Shown here: positions 33,852 through 43,288 of the stretch, in pieces
How the letters are laid out: every line of letters starts with the position of its first letter
Numbering within the stretch: the stretch's first letter is position 1
NCBI RefSeq assembly: GCF_019710585.1
Contig: NZ_JAIFZQ010000008.1
Location: 434,001 to 498,000, forward strand
Direction: 5' to 3'
Length of the DNA stretch: 64,000 bases
Origin: Arthrobacter sp. MAHUQ-56
Lineage (GTDB): Bacteria > Actinomycetota > Actinomycetes > Actinomycetales > Micrococcaceae
Made by a program: the position numbers and the translations under genes
The notes under the pieces: model-generated
What the model was told of the DNA's origin: nothing
The model's input: the letters and a program-made list of their open reading frames with translations, nothing else
The model's database searches: none

Positions 33852-35258
33852 CTAGTACCCCAACTGGTGCGCCACCTGCAGCAGGAGAACTTCGGAACCC
33901 ATCGGACCGACCAGCTGGATTCCCATCGGCAGGCCCTGTCCGCCTGCTCCGCCGGTCCAGTGCACGGGAATGGTGATCGCCGGCAGCCCGCACACATTGA
34001 CCAGCGAGGACCACGGCGCGAATTCGCACTGCCTGCGGTAGTCGCCGTCGGCATCCCCCGGCCAGTGCGCCGACGGCCACCGGTCCCCGCCGTGTTCGGT
34101 CCCCGTGAACCAGCCAACGGGCCGCGGAGTCAGGGCCAGGGCCGGCATCAGCAGCAGGTCCCACTGCGCATACTGGGCCACGGTGTCATGCTGGAACTGG
34201 CGCAGGAAAGCCAGGGCCTCGGCGAGCTTGGCCGGGCTGCGCTGCTGCGCCCGCCGCCGGAACGTCCGTGTCAGGGGCGCCAGCAGCGCTTCCCGGGAGG
34301 GGCTGATCCGGGCTGCGCCCACCCCTGCAGTCCAGGCGGTGGTGAAGGCGTCCGGGTACCGGTTGTCGTAGCGGATCGATGCATCGCTGAGCATGTGGCC
34401 CGCGTGCTCCAGCAGTGTTTCGCCGGTACGGAGCGCGTCGAGGGCTTCGCGCTCCGGGGTGAAGGGAAAAGTTGTGGCCCAGGGGCTGTCCAGAGTGACG
34501 CCGATCCGCAGCCGTGGCGGTGGCTCCCCGATCGCGGCAAGGAATTGGCCGCCGGGTACCAGGGCGTCCATCATCAGCGCGGCGTCCGCCGCGCTCCTGG
34601 CCAGCGGCCCGGGCACCACCAGCCGGGCCGGGTCGCCCGCACTCTCCCCGGCAACCACCAGGCCGCGGCCCGGTTTCAACCCCACCAGCCCACATGCCGC
34701 AGCCGGAATGCGGACCGATCCGCCGCCGTCGGTCCCGGGCGCGAAGGGCAGCAAGCCGGCCGCTACCGCCGCGGCGCTTCCGCCGGAAGAACCTCCCGAA
34801 CTCCTGCTCAGGGCGTGGGGATTGCGCGACGGCGGTGCGATGCGGTTTTCGCTGTAGGCCGTCAGGCCGAATTCGGGAACTTGCGTCTTTCCCAGCGTGA
34901 GGGCGCCGGATTCCTTGAAGAGGGACACCAGGGGCGCGTCCGCCGGCGCCGGCTTGTGGTCCAGGGCCGCGCTGCCGTGGGTGGTCACCACCCCCGCCAC
35001 GTCCGTGAGGTCCTTGAAGGCCAGGGGCATGCCGTGCAGCATCGGCAGGTCCTCCGCGGCTGTCATTCGCTGCAGGGAGTCGGCCGCCCGGGCCTGTTCC
35101 ATGGCGAGGTCCGCCGTGACGGTGATGAAGGCGCCGAGGAGGGGGTTTTCATGCTCAATCCTGGCAAGGAAATGGGTGGTGGCCTCAACCGCTGAGACTT
35201 CACCACGCCTCAAATTCTCCCGCAGGGCCACGGCCGAAAGCTCGTGAAGTTCAGTCAA
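33852..35258 (-). CDS. Amidase signature family protein
   Basis: The 468-residue enzyme has the amidase-signature catalytic set: Lys in MPLAFKDLTDVAG, the cis-Ser in SSGGSSGGSAAAV, and the nucleophile Ser in GTDGGGSVRIPA, with CGLVGLKPGRG. It hydrolyses a carboxamide; the substrate is not predictable and it is not GatA, since gatB/gatC are absent. The probable start is TTG 35258, which begins LTELHELSAVALRE; the frame runs further upstream to 35414 without a ribosome site. It is divergent from the rhodanese-pheA pair. Confidence 0.85.
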   Translation of the reverse strand: MTELHELSAVALRENLRRGEVSAVEATTHFLARIEHENPLLGAFITVTADLAMEQARAADSLQRMTAAEDLPMLHGMPLAFKDLTDVAGVVTTHGSAALDHKPAPADAPLVSLFKESGALTLGKTQVPEFGLTAYSENRIAPPSRNPHALSRSSGGSSGGSAAAVAAGLLPFAPGTDGGGSVRIPAAACGLVGLKPGRGLVVAGESAGDPARLVVPGPLARSAADAALMMDALVPGGQFLAAIGEPPPRLRIGVTLDSPWATTFPFTPEREALDALRTGETLLEHAGHMLSDASIRYDNRYPDAFTTAWTAGVGAARISPSREALLAPLTRTFRRRAQQRSPAKLAEALAFLRQFQHDTVAQYAQWDLLLMPALALTPRPVGWFTGTEHGGDRWPSAHWPGDADGDYRRQCEFAPWSSLVNVCGLPAITIPVHWTGGAGGQGLPMGIQLVGPMGSEVLLLQVAHQLGY

Positions 35259-35464
35259 GGATCCGCCATTCCAGGATGTGGCTTCCCGCCGGGACGAATG
35301 TCTCCGGGGCAGGCGGGTGGGCGTTCGGCTCAGCGGGCAAGGCAACCTCCTCGGCGCCTCCAGCCTAGCCTGCCCTGCCTCGGCGCCCCCAGGGCGAAAC
35401 GGCACCCAGCACAACGGAAGGACTAGGCTTAATGCTGACTCTGATCCGCCAAGACAGGACTCCG

Positions 35465-35791
35465 ATGAGCGATTTCCAGACCGTCCCCGTCCACGACATC
35501 CCGGCTGACGCCGTCATCCTGGATGTGCGGGAGGACTACGAATGGGTTGCCGGGCACGCCGAAGGCGCCCTCCACATCCCGATGGACCAGATCCCGGCGC
35601 GGCTGGGGGAACTCGACCCGGATGAGGACCTCTACGTCATTTGCCGCACCGGCGGCCGCTCGTTCCGCGCCGCGCAGTGGCTGACTGCCCAGGGCTACAC
35701 CGCCATCAACGTCTCCGGCGGCATGGACCAGTGGCTGGAGGACGGCAAGCCGCTGGTCTCCGACAACGGACTCAAGCCGATGGTCCTTTAG
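35465..35791 (+). CDS. Single-domain rhodanese-like sulfurtransferase
   Basis: The 108-residue protein is one rhodanese domain with the active-site loop CRTGGRSFRAAQWL (Cys ~62) and the upstream LDVREDYEWVAGH. The six-residue loop is typical of thiosulfate/GlpE-like enzymes that move sulfane sulfur to thiols. ATG 35465 has AGGA 6 bases upstream. Its TAG stop shares one base with the GTG start of pheA, so the two genes are translated together. Confidence 0.9.
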   Translation: MSDFQTVPVHDIPADAVILDVREDYEWVAGHAEGALHIPMDQIPARLGELDPDEDLYVICRTGGRSFRAAQWLTAQGYTAINVSGGMDQWLEDGKPLVSDNGLKPMVL

Positions 35792-36768
35792 TGCAGCCTG
35801 CTCCCACCTACGCCTTCCTGGGGCCTGAAGGAACGTTCACCGAGGCAGCTCTCATGCAGGTTCCCGGCGCCGCGGAGGCCACCCGGGTGCCGGCGTCCAC
35901 CGTCAATGCTGCGCTGGACCAGGTGCGTTCCGGGTCCGCGGACGCAGCGATGGTCCCCATCGAAAACTCGGTGGAGGGCGGCGTGACAGCCACGCTCGAC
36001 GCCATCGCCACCGGCCAGGAACTCCGGATTATCCGGGAGGTCCTGGTCCCCATCAGCTTCGTCCTGGTGGCGCGCCCGGGTGTCCGGTTGCAGGACGTGC
36101 GGCGGGTCTCCACCCACGGCCATGCCTGGGCACAATGCCGGCTGTGGATGGACCAGAACATACCCGGGGCGGAATATGTCCCCGGGTCGTCCACCGCGGC
36201 CGCGGCCCTGGGCCTGCTGGCGGACGGGAGCCACTATGACGCAGCCATCTGCGCACCGCTGGTGGCCGAGGAGAACCCCGGCCTTGAGGTGCTGGCCGAG
36301 AACATCGGTGACAACCCGGGTGCCGTGACCCGCTTCGTCCTGGTCAGCCGGCCCGGCACGCTGCCTGCCCCCACCGGCGCTGACAAAACCACCCTTGTGG
36401 TGCCGCTTCCCGAAGACCGTCCAGGGGCCCTGATGGAGATCCTGGACCAGCTCGCAAGCCGGGGGGTCAACCTCAGCCGCATCGAATCCCGGCCCACCGG
36501 GCAGTATCTGGGGCATTACTTCTTCAGCATCGACGCCGAAGGCCACGCCTGCGAGGCGCGTGTGGCCGATGCCTTGGCCGGGCTGCACCGCATCAGCCCG
36601 GGGACGCGCTTCCTCGGCTCGTATCCCCGCGCGGACAGGCAGGCCACCGTGGTGGCTGCGCACACGTCCGACGATGCCTTCGCCGCAGCGAGGGCATGGG
36701 TTGGGTCCTTGCTCCAAACGGAGTTCTCCGCAGGTGAAAGCGGTTCCGCAGCTTCGCCCACAGCGTAG
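35791..36768 (+). CDS. pheA: Prephenate dehydratase
   Basis: A 325-residue monofunctional prephenate dehydratase, converting prephenate to phenylpyruvate for phenylalanine synthesis. The dehydratase domain has YAFLGPEGTFTEAAL, PIENSVEGGVTATLD and the STHGHAWAQC region. A C-terminal ACT domain contains PGALMEIL and the phenylalanine-binding ESRPTG, giving feedback control. GTG 35791 overlaps the rhodanese stop by one base. Chorismate mutase is not fused to it. Confidence 0.93.
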   Translation: MQPAPTYAFLGPEGTFTEAALMQVPGAAEATRVPASTVNAALDQVRSGSADAAMVPIENSVEGGVTATLDAIATGQELRIIREVLVPISFVLVARPGVRLQDVRRVSTHGHAWAQCRLWMDQNIPGAEYVPGSSTAAAALGLLADGSHYDAAICAPLVAEENPGLEVLAENIGDNPGAVTRFVLVSRPGTLPAPTGADKTTLVVPLPEDRPGALMEILDQLASRGVNLSRIESRPTGQYLGHYFFSIDAEGHACEARVADALAGLHRISPGTRFLGSYPRADRQATVVAAHTSDDAFAAARAWVGSLLQTEFSAGESGSAASPTA

Positions 36769-36861
36769 GCGAATGCCCTTCGGAGTACTTCCGCGGGCTG
36801 TGGACAATGCGTATGCTTGCTTGATCCACATGGGGGAGGGCCCCAACGAAGGGAGCGGGTC

Positions 36862-37065
36862 ATGACCAGCAGCACTGACAACGACGGCCAGGGGATGATC
36901 GTCAACCCCAAGCCCGCCAAGGAGAACCAGGACTGGGACGGAGACGACGCCGACCGCGCCGACCGCCTGCGCTTCGAAGAGGAGCAGGCCATGATCCGCG
37001 AACAGTCCGAGGCCCACGCCGCCGCCAAAGCTGCCGCCCAGGCCGCGAAGGAATCCGGCGCCTGA
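36862..37065 (+). CDS. Small charged hypothetical protein
   Basis: The 67-residue product is Asp/Glu/Lys-rich in its first half and ends in an Ala/Lys helix (AHAAAKAAAQAAKES), probably a coiled coil. ATG 36862 has AAGGGAGCGGG upstream, good support for translation. No function is recognised. It is convergent with the lipid kinase gene. Confidence 0.62.
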   Translation: MTSSTDNDGQGMIVNPKPAKENQDWDGDDADRADRLRFEEEQAMIREQSEAHAAAKAAAQAAKESGA

Positions 37066-37094
37066 CGCGGCGCCCAACCTGAGCTGCAGCCAGA

Positions 37095-38174
37095 TTAGCG
37101 AGCCACCCCGGCACCGCTGGCAATCTCCCCGCGTACCCTTACCAACAGCGACCGCGGCTCCACTTGAACCGTCAGCCGCGTCGCCTCGCCTGCCGTATCG
37201 CCGTCGAGCTGGGTAGGCATGGGCTCGGGGCACTTGATCAAAACCTTGCCGGACCGGTAGACGGTCATGATGGGCAGTTTGCCGCTGTGCTTGAACATGA
37301 TCTTCACGTACATCAGCAGCCAGCCCAGGGCGCTGCGGGGGCTCATCACCACCACATCGAGCATGCCGTCGTCGATCATTGCCTGCGGGATGAAATCGAT
37401 GCCGCCGGGCACGAGGCCGCAGTTGGCGAACAGCACGCTGCGGATGTTCCGGACCTGTTCCGGACTATCGTCCAGGGAGATGGACACCTTCTTGCGCCGC
37501 CCCGGCAGGTGGCGCATGCCCGCCTCCGTGTAGGCAAGCCAGCCCACGGCCCTCTTCAGGCCGTCGTTCGTGTCGGCGAGGACTTCGGCGTCCATGCCAA
37601 TGCCGGCAATCACCGTAAACACATGTTCGGAGTAGGTGCCCGTGCGGGAATTCTCGATGGCCATCCGGGCTGTATCGATGTAGCGCTGGCGGCCGAACAG
37701 GGCGGTCTGGATGTTGCCGTGCAGGTCGTTGACGTCCAGGTCCACGTTCCTGGCGAGGAGGTTTCCCGTCCCCAATGGAATGAGGCCCATGGCCACGTTG
37801 GTGTGGGCGAGGGCCTCAGCCACCACACGTACGGTACCGTCGCCGCCGCCCACCAGTACGACGTCGGGCTTTCCCACCAGCGCCGCCTGCATCTGGGTGA
37901 AGCCCGGGTCCTCAGCCGTCGTCTCGTAGAAGACCGGTTCGTCCCAGCCGGCAGTGAGGCAGGCCCGCTGGATGGCTGCCTTCGCCTCGTCCGCCCGCGC
38001 CTTGATGGGGTTGATCAGGACGGCCACCCGCTGCTGCGCCAGCCCGGAATCATAGGCCTCCCCGGCCACTGTGCTGCGCATGTGCAGCGCCTTGAGCCGG
38101 CGCACACCCCACCAACTGGAGATGGCGAAGGCAAGCGCCACTCCGATCAGCAGGTACAGAATCCAGTCGCTCAT
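37095..38174 (-). CDS. Diacylglycerol/sphingosine-kinase-type lipid kinase
   Basis: The 359-residue protein has an N-terminal transmembrane anchor ([19 protein letters not shown]). The DAGK catalytic domain follows with INPIKARAD, the nucleotide loop [17 protein letters not shown] and GTGNLLARN, and late [10 protein letters not shown] and [10 protein letters not shown] blocks. It should phosphorylate diacylglycerol or a related lipid at the inner membrane. ATG 38174 follows GGAAGC; the start gives the membrane anchor right away. It is divergent from serS. Confidence 0.9.
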   Translation of the reverse strand: MSDWILYLLIGVALAFAISSWWGVRRLKALHMRSTVAGEAYDSGLAQQRVAVLINPIKARADEAKAAIQRACLTAGWDEPVFYETTAEDPGFTQMQAALVGKPDVVLVGGGDGTVRVVAEALAHTNVAMGLIPLGTGNLLARNVDLDVNDLHGNIQTALFGRQRYIDTARMAIENSRTGTYSEHVFTVIAGIGMDAEVLADTNDGLKRAVGWLAYTEAGMRHLPGRRKKVSISLDDSPEQVRNIRSVLFANCGLVPGGIDFIPQAMIDDGMLDVVVMSPRSALGWLLMYVKIMFKHSGKLPIMTVYRSGKVLIKCPEPMPTQLDGDTAGEATRLTVQVEPRSLLVRVRGEIASGAGVAR

Positions 38175-38263
38175 GGTGCTTCCACAGTAGCCCGGTGGAC
38201 GGCGCGCTGGCCCCACCGCCCCAGCCGCCCGCCGTCGTGCACGGTATTGGATACCCTTGTCTG

Positions 38264-39544
38264 GTGATCGACGTAAAAGACCTCAGCGAAAACCCGGACA
38301 AGTTCCGTGCCAGCCAGCGCGCCCGCGGCGCCGACGAATCAGTGGTGGACGCGATCATCTCCGCAAACTCCGACCGCCGCGAGGCCCTGCTCCGCTTCGA
38401 GAACCTCCGCGCGGAGCAGAACGTGTTCGGCAAGAAGGTGGCGAAGGCCAAGGGGGAGGAGAAGCAGGCACTGCTGGCCGAGGTCAAGGAGCTCGCCAAC
38501 TCGGTCAAGGCTGCCTCCGCGGAAGCCGATGCTGCCCAGACCAAGCAGGAAGAACTGCTGCGCACCATCCCCAACCTCATCGAGGACGGCGTTCCCGAGG
38601 GCGGCGAGGACGACTACGTCGTCGTCAAGACCGTGGGCATGCCCCGCGAGTTCCCCGACTTCGAGGCCCGCGACCACCTGGAAATCGGCGAGCTGATCGG
38701 CGCCATCGACATGGAACGCGGCGCCAAGGTTTCCGGTGCCCGCTTCTACTTCCTCAAGGGCGTTGGCGCCCGGCTGGAAATGGCGCTGCTGCAGATGGCC
38801 ATGGACCAGGCCATCGAAGCCGGCTTCATCCCGATGATCACCCCCACGCTGGTGCGTCCGGAAACCATGCAGGGCACGGGCTTCGATGTAAAGCACGACG
38901 CCGAGATCTACCGTCTCGCCGAGGACGACCTTTACCTGGTGGGCACCTCCGAGGTCGCCCTGGCCGGTTACCACGCTGACGAGATCCTCGACTTTTCCGC
39001 AGGCCCCATCCGGTACGCCGGCCAGAGCTCCTGCTACCGCCGCGAAGCCGGATCCCACGGCAAGGACACCCGCGGCATCATCCGCGTGCACCAGTTCAAC
39101 AAGGTGGAGATGTTCATCTACACCACCGTTGAAGAGGCCGCCGCGGAGCACCAGCGGCTGCTGGCTTGGGAAGAGGAGATGCTGGCCAAGTGCGAGCTGC
39201 CCTACCGGGTGATCGACACTGCCGCCGGCGACCTGGGCATGTCCGCTGCACGCAAGTACGACTGCGAAGCCTGGGTGCCCACCCAGGGCGCGTACCGCGA
39301 GCTGACGTCCACCTCCAACTGCACCACGTTCCAGGCCCGCCGCCTGAACATCCGCGAACGCGTGGTGAACGCGGAGGGCGTCTCCAAGGGCACGCGTGCC
39401 GTGGCCACCCTGAACGGCACGCTGGCCACCACCCGCTGGATCGTGGCCCTGCTGGAGCACCACCAGAACCCGGACGGCTCGGTCAACGTGCCCAAGGCGC
39501 TGCAGAAGTACCTGGGCGGCCTCGAGGTCCTGCCGGTCCTGTAG
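38264..39544 (+). CDS. serS: Seryl-tRNA synthetase
   Basis: The 426-residue class II synthetase charges tRNA-Ser (and tRNA-Sec where present). It has the N-terminal coiled-coil arm (~30-105), motif 2 in [15 protein letters not shown] and motif 3 near the end in [15 protein letters not shown]. The serine-binding [11 protein letters not shown] is present. GTG 38264 starts [12 protein letters not shown], the usual family beginning. TACCCT (38252-38257) ends 6 bases before it and no Shine-Dalgarno is present, so a leaderless message is likely. Confidence 0.95.
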   Translation: MIDVKDLSENPDKFRASQRARGADESVVDAIISANSDRREALLRFENLRAEQNVFGKKVAKAKGEEKQALLAEVKELANSVKAASAEADAAQTKQEELLRTIPNLIEDGVPEGGEDDYVVVKTVGMPREFPDFEARDHLEIGELIGAIDMERGAKVSGARFYFLKGVGARLEMALLQMAMDQAIEAGFIPMITPTLVRPETMQGTGFDVKHDAEIYRLAEDDLYLVGTSEVALAGYHADEILDFSAGPIRYAGQSSCYRREAGSHGKDTRGIIRVHQFNKVEMFIYTTVEEAAAEHQRLLAWEEEMLAKCELPYRVIDTAAGDLGMSAARKYDCEAWVPTQGAYRELTSTSNCTTFQARRLNIRERVVNAEGVSKGTRAVATLNGTLATTRWIVALLEHHQNPDGSVNVPKALQKYLGGLEVLPVL

Positions 39545-39571
39545 GTTTCGGCCCTGCCTCCGCCGCTCCCG

Positions 39572-39621
39572 GGCTTGTTCGCGGATCCGCACCTTTCACG
39601 GTTCTGATCCGCGAACAAGCC
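39572..39621. repeat. Inverted-repeat element, family 2, copy A
   Basis: Arms of 16 bases, GGCTTGTTCGCGGATC (39572-39587) and its exact complement (39606-39621), with an 18-base loop. It lies 27 bases past serS and before the AbiEi-like gene. A related copy is at 40746-40804. Confidence 0.88.
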
Positions 39622-39696
39622 TAGGTGGGGCGGCCGCTGTCCACATAGGCGTATCCGCAGGCGCTGTGCGGCACGGTTGGACTGCATGCTGTGGGG

Positions 39697-40710
39697 ATGG
39701 AGACACCGCCCGGACTGATCGACACCGCCGCAGTCCTGCGCTCCGGTGCCACTACCGACCGCATTCACCGCGCCTTCAAGGCCGGGCAGCTCGTCCGGAT
39801 CAGGCGCGGTTTCTACGTCGCTACCGGGGATTGGCTGCGGGCAGTCCCTTCCCAACGCTTCGCGTGGACCACGACGGCGGTTGCCAGGTCGGTCAAAGGT
39901 GCGGTTTTGTGCGGGGAAACGGCGGCCCTGGCCAGCGGCCTGCCGACGCTGGGGACGCCGCCCTGCGTGGAGCTTGCCACGGCTCTCCCTGGCCGTAGCG
40001 GCGTGCGGAAGTCGCCGCTTTTGGTTCTCGGCGCGGACGAAACTGCGCGGGAGGTGCGGCGCACGCGTTCGTATCCGCTAAGGTACCGGCTCATCACCGG
40101 GCTCGAACCGGTGCGGCACGGGGAGTTCCTGTGTTCGGGGTTGATCGAAACCACGGTGGACGTCCTGGCCTCGGCCGGGCTGGACCGGGCGCTTGTACTT
40201 GCCGACGGCGTAGCCCGGAAGCTCCTGGCGGACCGAACCCTGGAACCAGGCGCGCCGCTCTTCTCGCTGCCGGCCGTAGCTTCGGGTATAGCTGCCCTTC
40301 CGTCAGCGGCTGCCCAGCGCCGTGCCGAGCGGGTAGCCCGCCTGGCCAGCCCGCTGCCGGAGTCCGTCGGGGAGTCCTACAGCCGGGCCGTCTTTGATTT
40401 TCTCGGGTTTGAGCAGCCTCTCCTTCAGAAGGTCTTCACGGACAGCGAAGGCTTTATCGGCCGGAGCGACTTCTGGTGGCCGCGGCAGGGCGTGGTGGGA
40501 GAGTTCGATGGCAAAGGCAAATACGTGCAGGCCGCGCTCCGCGGCGGGATCACCGCGGACGAGGCCGTGTACCGCGAGAAGCTCCGCGAGGACCGGATAC
40601 GGGCTTTAGGCCACGGCTTTGGCCGCTGGGGATGGACCGACCTGCAGCACCCGGAGCGGCTCCGGGCCAAACTCCTCGCCGCCGGCCTCCGCCCCGGCAC
40701 CCGCTGTTAG
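39697..40710 (+). CDS. AbiEi-like antitoxin-domain protein with DUF559/Vsr-like C-terminus
   Basis: The 337-residue protein has an N-terminal winged helix (~10-50, AAVLRSGATTDRIHRAFKAGQLVRIRRGFY) like the DNA-binding part of type IV antitoxins of the AbiEi family. The C-terminal region has an acidic/lysine pattern, SDFWWPRQGVVGEFDGKGKY, resembling PDDEXK-fold DUF559/Vsr-like nucleases. No AbiEii toxin partner is adjacent. ATG 39697 (or GTG 39691) has only a weak ribosome site. It is enclosed by two copies of family-2 inverted repeats. Domain calls are from pattern recognition and need a profile search. Confidence 0.72.
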   Translation: METPPGLIDTAAVLRSGATTDRIHRAFKAGQLVRIRRGFYVATGDWLRAVPSQRFAWTTTAVARSVKGAVLCGETAALASGLPTLGTPPCVELATALPGRSGVRKSPLLVLGADETAREVRRTRSYPLRYRLITGLEPVRHGEFLCSGLIETTVDVLASAGLDRALVLADGVARKLLADRTLEPGAPLFSLPAVASGIAALPSAAAQRRAERVARLASPLPESVGESYSRAVFDFLGFEQPLLQKVFTDSEGFIGRSDFWWPRQGVVGEFDGKGKYVQAALRGGITADEAVYREKLREDRIRALGHGFGRWGWTDLQHPERLRAKLLAAGLRPGTRC

Positions 40711-40745
40711 CTCCAGCACCCCGCCGGTAGCTCCAGCCGGACCCG

Positions 40746-40804
40746 TCATAAGCTTGTTCGCGGATCCGGGCCTTGAAGGGCGTGTTTTGCGAACAGGCTT
40801 ATGA
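40746..40804. repeat. Inverted-repeat element, family 2, copy B
   Basis: Arms 40746-40761 (TCATAAGCTTGTTCGC) and 40789-40804 are complementary over 16 bases with one mismatch. The left half shares GCTTGTTCGCGGATCCG with copy A (39574-39590); the right half has diverged. It follows the AbiEi-like gene by 35 bases. Confidence 0.82.
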
Positions 40805-40946
40805 GCCCCGGGAGGCACGGCCGGACGGCCAAGGCGCTCCGCCCGAAGGTGCGGGAACCCGCAGTTAACCACCAGTTAGCCAACAGTTCCGTAAAGCTGT
40901 GTCCTGCGTCCTAGCGCCTGTCAGTTACCTCTGGTTCACTGTTTCA

Positions 40947-41846
40947 ATGACAACGCTGACTGAAACCTCAGTCGCCGGCAACGATGACCGGCGGGATAAC
41001 AACCAGAACAACACCAACGCCTTCGCAGGCCGCAACAACTCCTTCGCCAGCATCGACCAGAAGCTGATGGTCGCGCTGGACGTGGACGGCACCCTGGTGG
41101 ACCACGACGGCCACATGACGCCGGGCGTTCGGGAAGCAGCGCAGGCGGTGGTCGCCGCCGGCCACGAGGTGATGATCGCCACCGGCCGGTCCCTGAATGC
41201 CACGCTTCCCATCATTGAAAAGATCGGCATCGAGCGCGGCTACGCCGTCTGCTGCAACGGCGGCGTGACCCTTCGGCTCCACCCCGGCCTGGAGAACGGC
41301 TACGAGGTGATCCACAAGGCCACGTTCGACCCCGCCCCTGCGCTGCGTGCGCTGCGTGAACGGCTTCCGTCCGCCAAGTACGCGCTTGAGGACGCCGACG
41401 GCAACTTCCTGTCCACCGAGCGCTTCCAGGACGCCAGCTTCGGCGTGGAGGCCGTGGGCGTTGACTTCCACACCATGCTGGAAGCGACCGCCGTGCGCGT
41501 GGTGGTGTTCAGCACCGAAAACACGCCCGAGGAGTTCAACGAGGCCATTGACCATGTGGGCCTCGCCGGGGTGACATACTCCGTGGGCTGGACCGCGTGG
41601 CTGGACATCGCCGCCGCAGGTGTGACCAAGGCCAGCGCGCTGGAAAGCCTCCGCCTGAGGCTCGGCATCGAACAGCACCTAACCGTGGCCGTCGGGGACG
41701 GACGCAACGACATCGAGATGCTCAGCTGGGCGGGCCGGGGCGTTGCCATGGGCCAGGCTCCGGCCGAGGTCATCGCTGCCGCCGATGAGGTCACCCATTC
41801 CGTGTTCGACGACGGCGCCGCCCACGTCCTGCGCAGCCTGCTGTAA
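40947..41846 (+). CDS. Cof-type HAD hydrolase
   Basis: The 299-residue phosphatase has HAD motif I DVDGTLVDHDG (~45-55), motif II ATGRS, a late Lys in GVTKASALE and motif IV VGDGRNDIEML, all typical of the Cof/YidA group that hydrolyses sugar phosphates or nucleotides. About 40 Asn/Asp-rich residues precede the domain. ATG 40947 has no ribosome site; the frame extends to 40899. Substrate unknown. The histidine phosphatase gene follows 68 bases later. Confidence 0.88.
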   Translation: MTTLTETSVAGNDDRRDNNQNNTNAFAGRNNSFASIDQKLMVALDVDGTLVDHDGHMTPGVREAAQAVVAAGHEVMIATGRSLNATLPIIEKIGIERGYAVCCNGGVTLRLHPGLENGYEVIHKATFDPAPALRALRERLPSAKYALEDADGNFLSTERFQDASFGVEAVGVDFHTMLEATAVRVVVFSTENTPEEFNEAIDHVGLAGVTYSVGWTAWLDIAAAGVTKASALESLRLRLGIEQHLTVAVGDGRNDIEMLSWAGRGVAMGQAPAEVIAAADEVTHSVFDDGAAHVLRSLL

Positions 41847-41914
41847 GGCGCTGCAGGACGCCCCCCGCTGCCGCGATTCCGGTGACCGCCCGCGGCCAAG
41901 GCAGAATAGAAGCC

Positions 41915-42499
41915 ATGACCCTTACCACGTTCGCCCTCGTCCGCCACGGCCAGACCGACTGGAACGCCGAGCGCCGGCTGCAGGGATCAACCGACATCCC
42001 CCTGAACGACGTCGGCCGCGGCCAGGCGCGTGACGCCGTCGCCGTCCTTGCGCCGTACGAATGGGACGCCATCGTCTCCTCGCCCCTGAGCCGCGCCGCC
42101 GAAACCGCGGACCTGATCGCCGAAGGCCTGGGCCTGGCAGTGTCGCGCCGTGTCCCGGAACTCACCGAGCGCAGCTTCGGACCGGCAGAGGGGATGCAGG
42201 CCGGCCCCGAACTCGATGCCCTGCGCATTCCCGGCGGTTTCAAGGGGGCCGAGAGCGAGGACGAAGCCGCAGACCGTGGCCTGGCTGCATTGGAGGACCT
42301 CGCGGAGGAGTTCCGCGGCCAGCGGCTGCTGGTGGTCACCCACGGGACCCTGCTCCGGGTCAGCCTCAGCCGCGCCACCGGCCAGACCCTGGCCAGCGTG
42401 GACAACGCCGTGCTCAACCTGGCCCACCACCACGCCATCGACGGGTGGAACCTGGAGTACTTCAACGGCGAACCCGTGATGGCGGCAACCGGCAGCTAA
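41915..42499 (+). CDS. Histidine phosphatase (phosphoglycerate-mutase-like)
   Basis: A 194-residue histidine phosphatase with the catalytic LVRHGQTDWN at the N-terminus, SPLSRAAETADLI, the acid Glu in ELTERSFGPAEG and the second His in VVTHGTLLR. The family includes cofactor-dependent and broad phosphatases; the short length suggests a phosphatase, not the glycolytic mutase. ATG 41915 follows AGAAGCC. Convergent with the gene at 42523. Confidence 0.9.
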   Translation: MTLTTFALVRHGQTDWNAERRLQGSTDIPLNDVGRGQARDAVAVLAPYEWDAIVSSPLSRAAETADLIAEGLGLAVSRRVPELTERSFGPAEGMQAGPELDALRIPGGFKGAESEDEAADRGLAALEDLAEEFRGQRLLVVTHGTLLRVSLSRATGQTLASVDNAVLNLAHHHAIDGWNLEYFNGEPVMAATGS

Positions 42500-42522
42500 G
42501 CCACGCTGGCCACCAGGCCGGG

Positions 42523-43122
42523 TTACCCCGTTTCGAGGATCAAGGCCAGCAGCCGGGCCGCCGCGGGCCGGGCGGCATGTTCTTCATTCCACTGGGCGCG
42601 GGCCACGGCTTTGCTGACGGCCTGGGTGGTGATGCCCAGCTCCTGGGCCACGGCTTTCTGCTGGCCGCGGACTCCGGGGGTAAGCAGGTCCAGCACCCGC
42701 CACTCCGCATCGGAGCGTTCACGCACGACGTGGCCCAGCAGCCGCAGCACGGCCTCGGCGTCGTGGGCGACGTCGGCCAGCGGCCCCTCCACAGCCACGG
42801 GAACCCTTTCCTTGCTGCTGCGGAGCCGGTCAACTGCCCGCCGCGCATACACCAGGCCGTGGCCTGACGCGTCCTTGATCTGGTTGGGCAGCGGCTCGTC
42901 CACCGGCCCCGCACCGATGCCGACATACCAGGAGCCGCTGCGCAGCGCGATCAGCGCCGCGTCCACCGCCTGGTGCGGGCAGTCGACGATCCCCTGCACT
43001 TCGTCCTCCACCGAGCGGTCAAAGTCCAGGCGCGCGGGGATGTGCCGCAGGGCCTTGAGCAGCTGCGGAACCTGGTCGCCGTCGCGCCGGCTGTCCGTCT
43101 GGTTGATGGTCAGGGTGAACAT
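42523..43122 (-). CDS. Hypothetical protein with C-terminal helix-turn-helix
   Basis: The 199-residue soluble protein is not clearly recognised. It has an alpha/beta N-terminal domain (~1-100) and, at ~150-180, a helix-turn-helix pattern QQKAVAQELGITTQAVSKAVARAQW, so it probably binds DNA. The N-terminal part vaguely resembles SatD-like proteins, which I cannot confirm. ATG 43122 has no strong ribosome site. It is downstream of the catalase gene on the same strand, separated by a hairpin at 43212-43247. Confidence 0.65.
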   Translation of the reverse strand: MFTLTINQTDSRRDGDQVPQLLKALRHIPARLDFDRSVEDEVQGIVDCPHQAVDAALIALRSGSWYVGIGAGPVDEPLPNQIKDASGHGLVYARRAVDRLRSSKERVPVAVEGPLADVAHDAEAVLRLLGHVVRERSDAEWRVLDLLTPGVRGQQKAVAQELGITTQAVSKAVARAQWNEEHAARPAAARLLALILETG

Positions 43123-43211
43123 TCTGGGTACACACTACCCGGAAGTAGGAACTGTGGGACCGCCAGTATTACGGCTGGTGGGCGGCCTGTGCACTTCCTG
43201 GTGGAGGCACA

Positions 43212-43247
43212 GCTGAGGGTCCGCGCCTGGTGCTGCGGACCCTCAGC
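43212..43247 (-). terminator. Hairpin downstream of the catalase gene
   Basis: GCTGAGGGTCCGC (43212-43224) pairs perfectly with 43235-43247. It lies 42 bases beyond the catalase stop. There is no T-tract. Confidence 0.5.
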
Positions 43248-43288
43248 CATCCTCCGGAGGAATGACCTCCGGCAGTCAGTTTTCCTGC

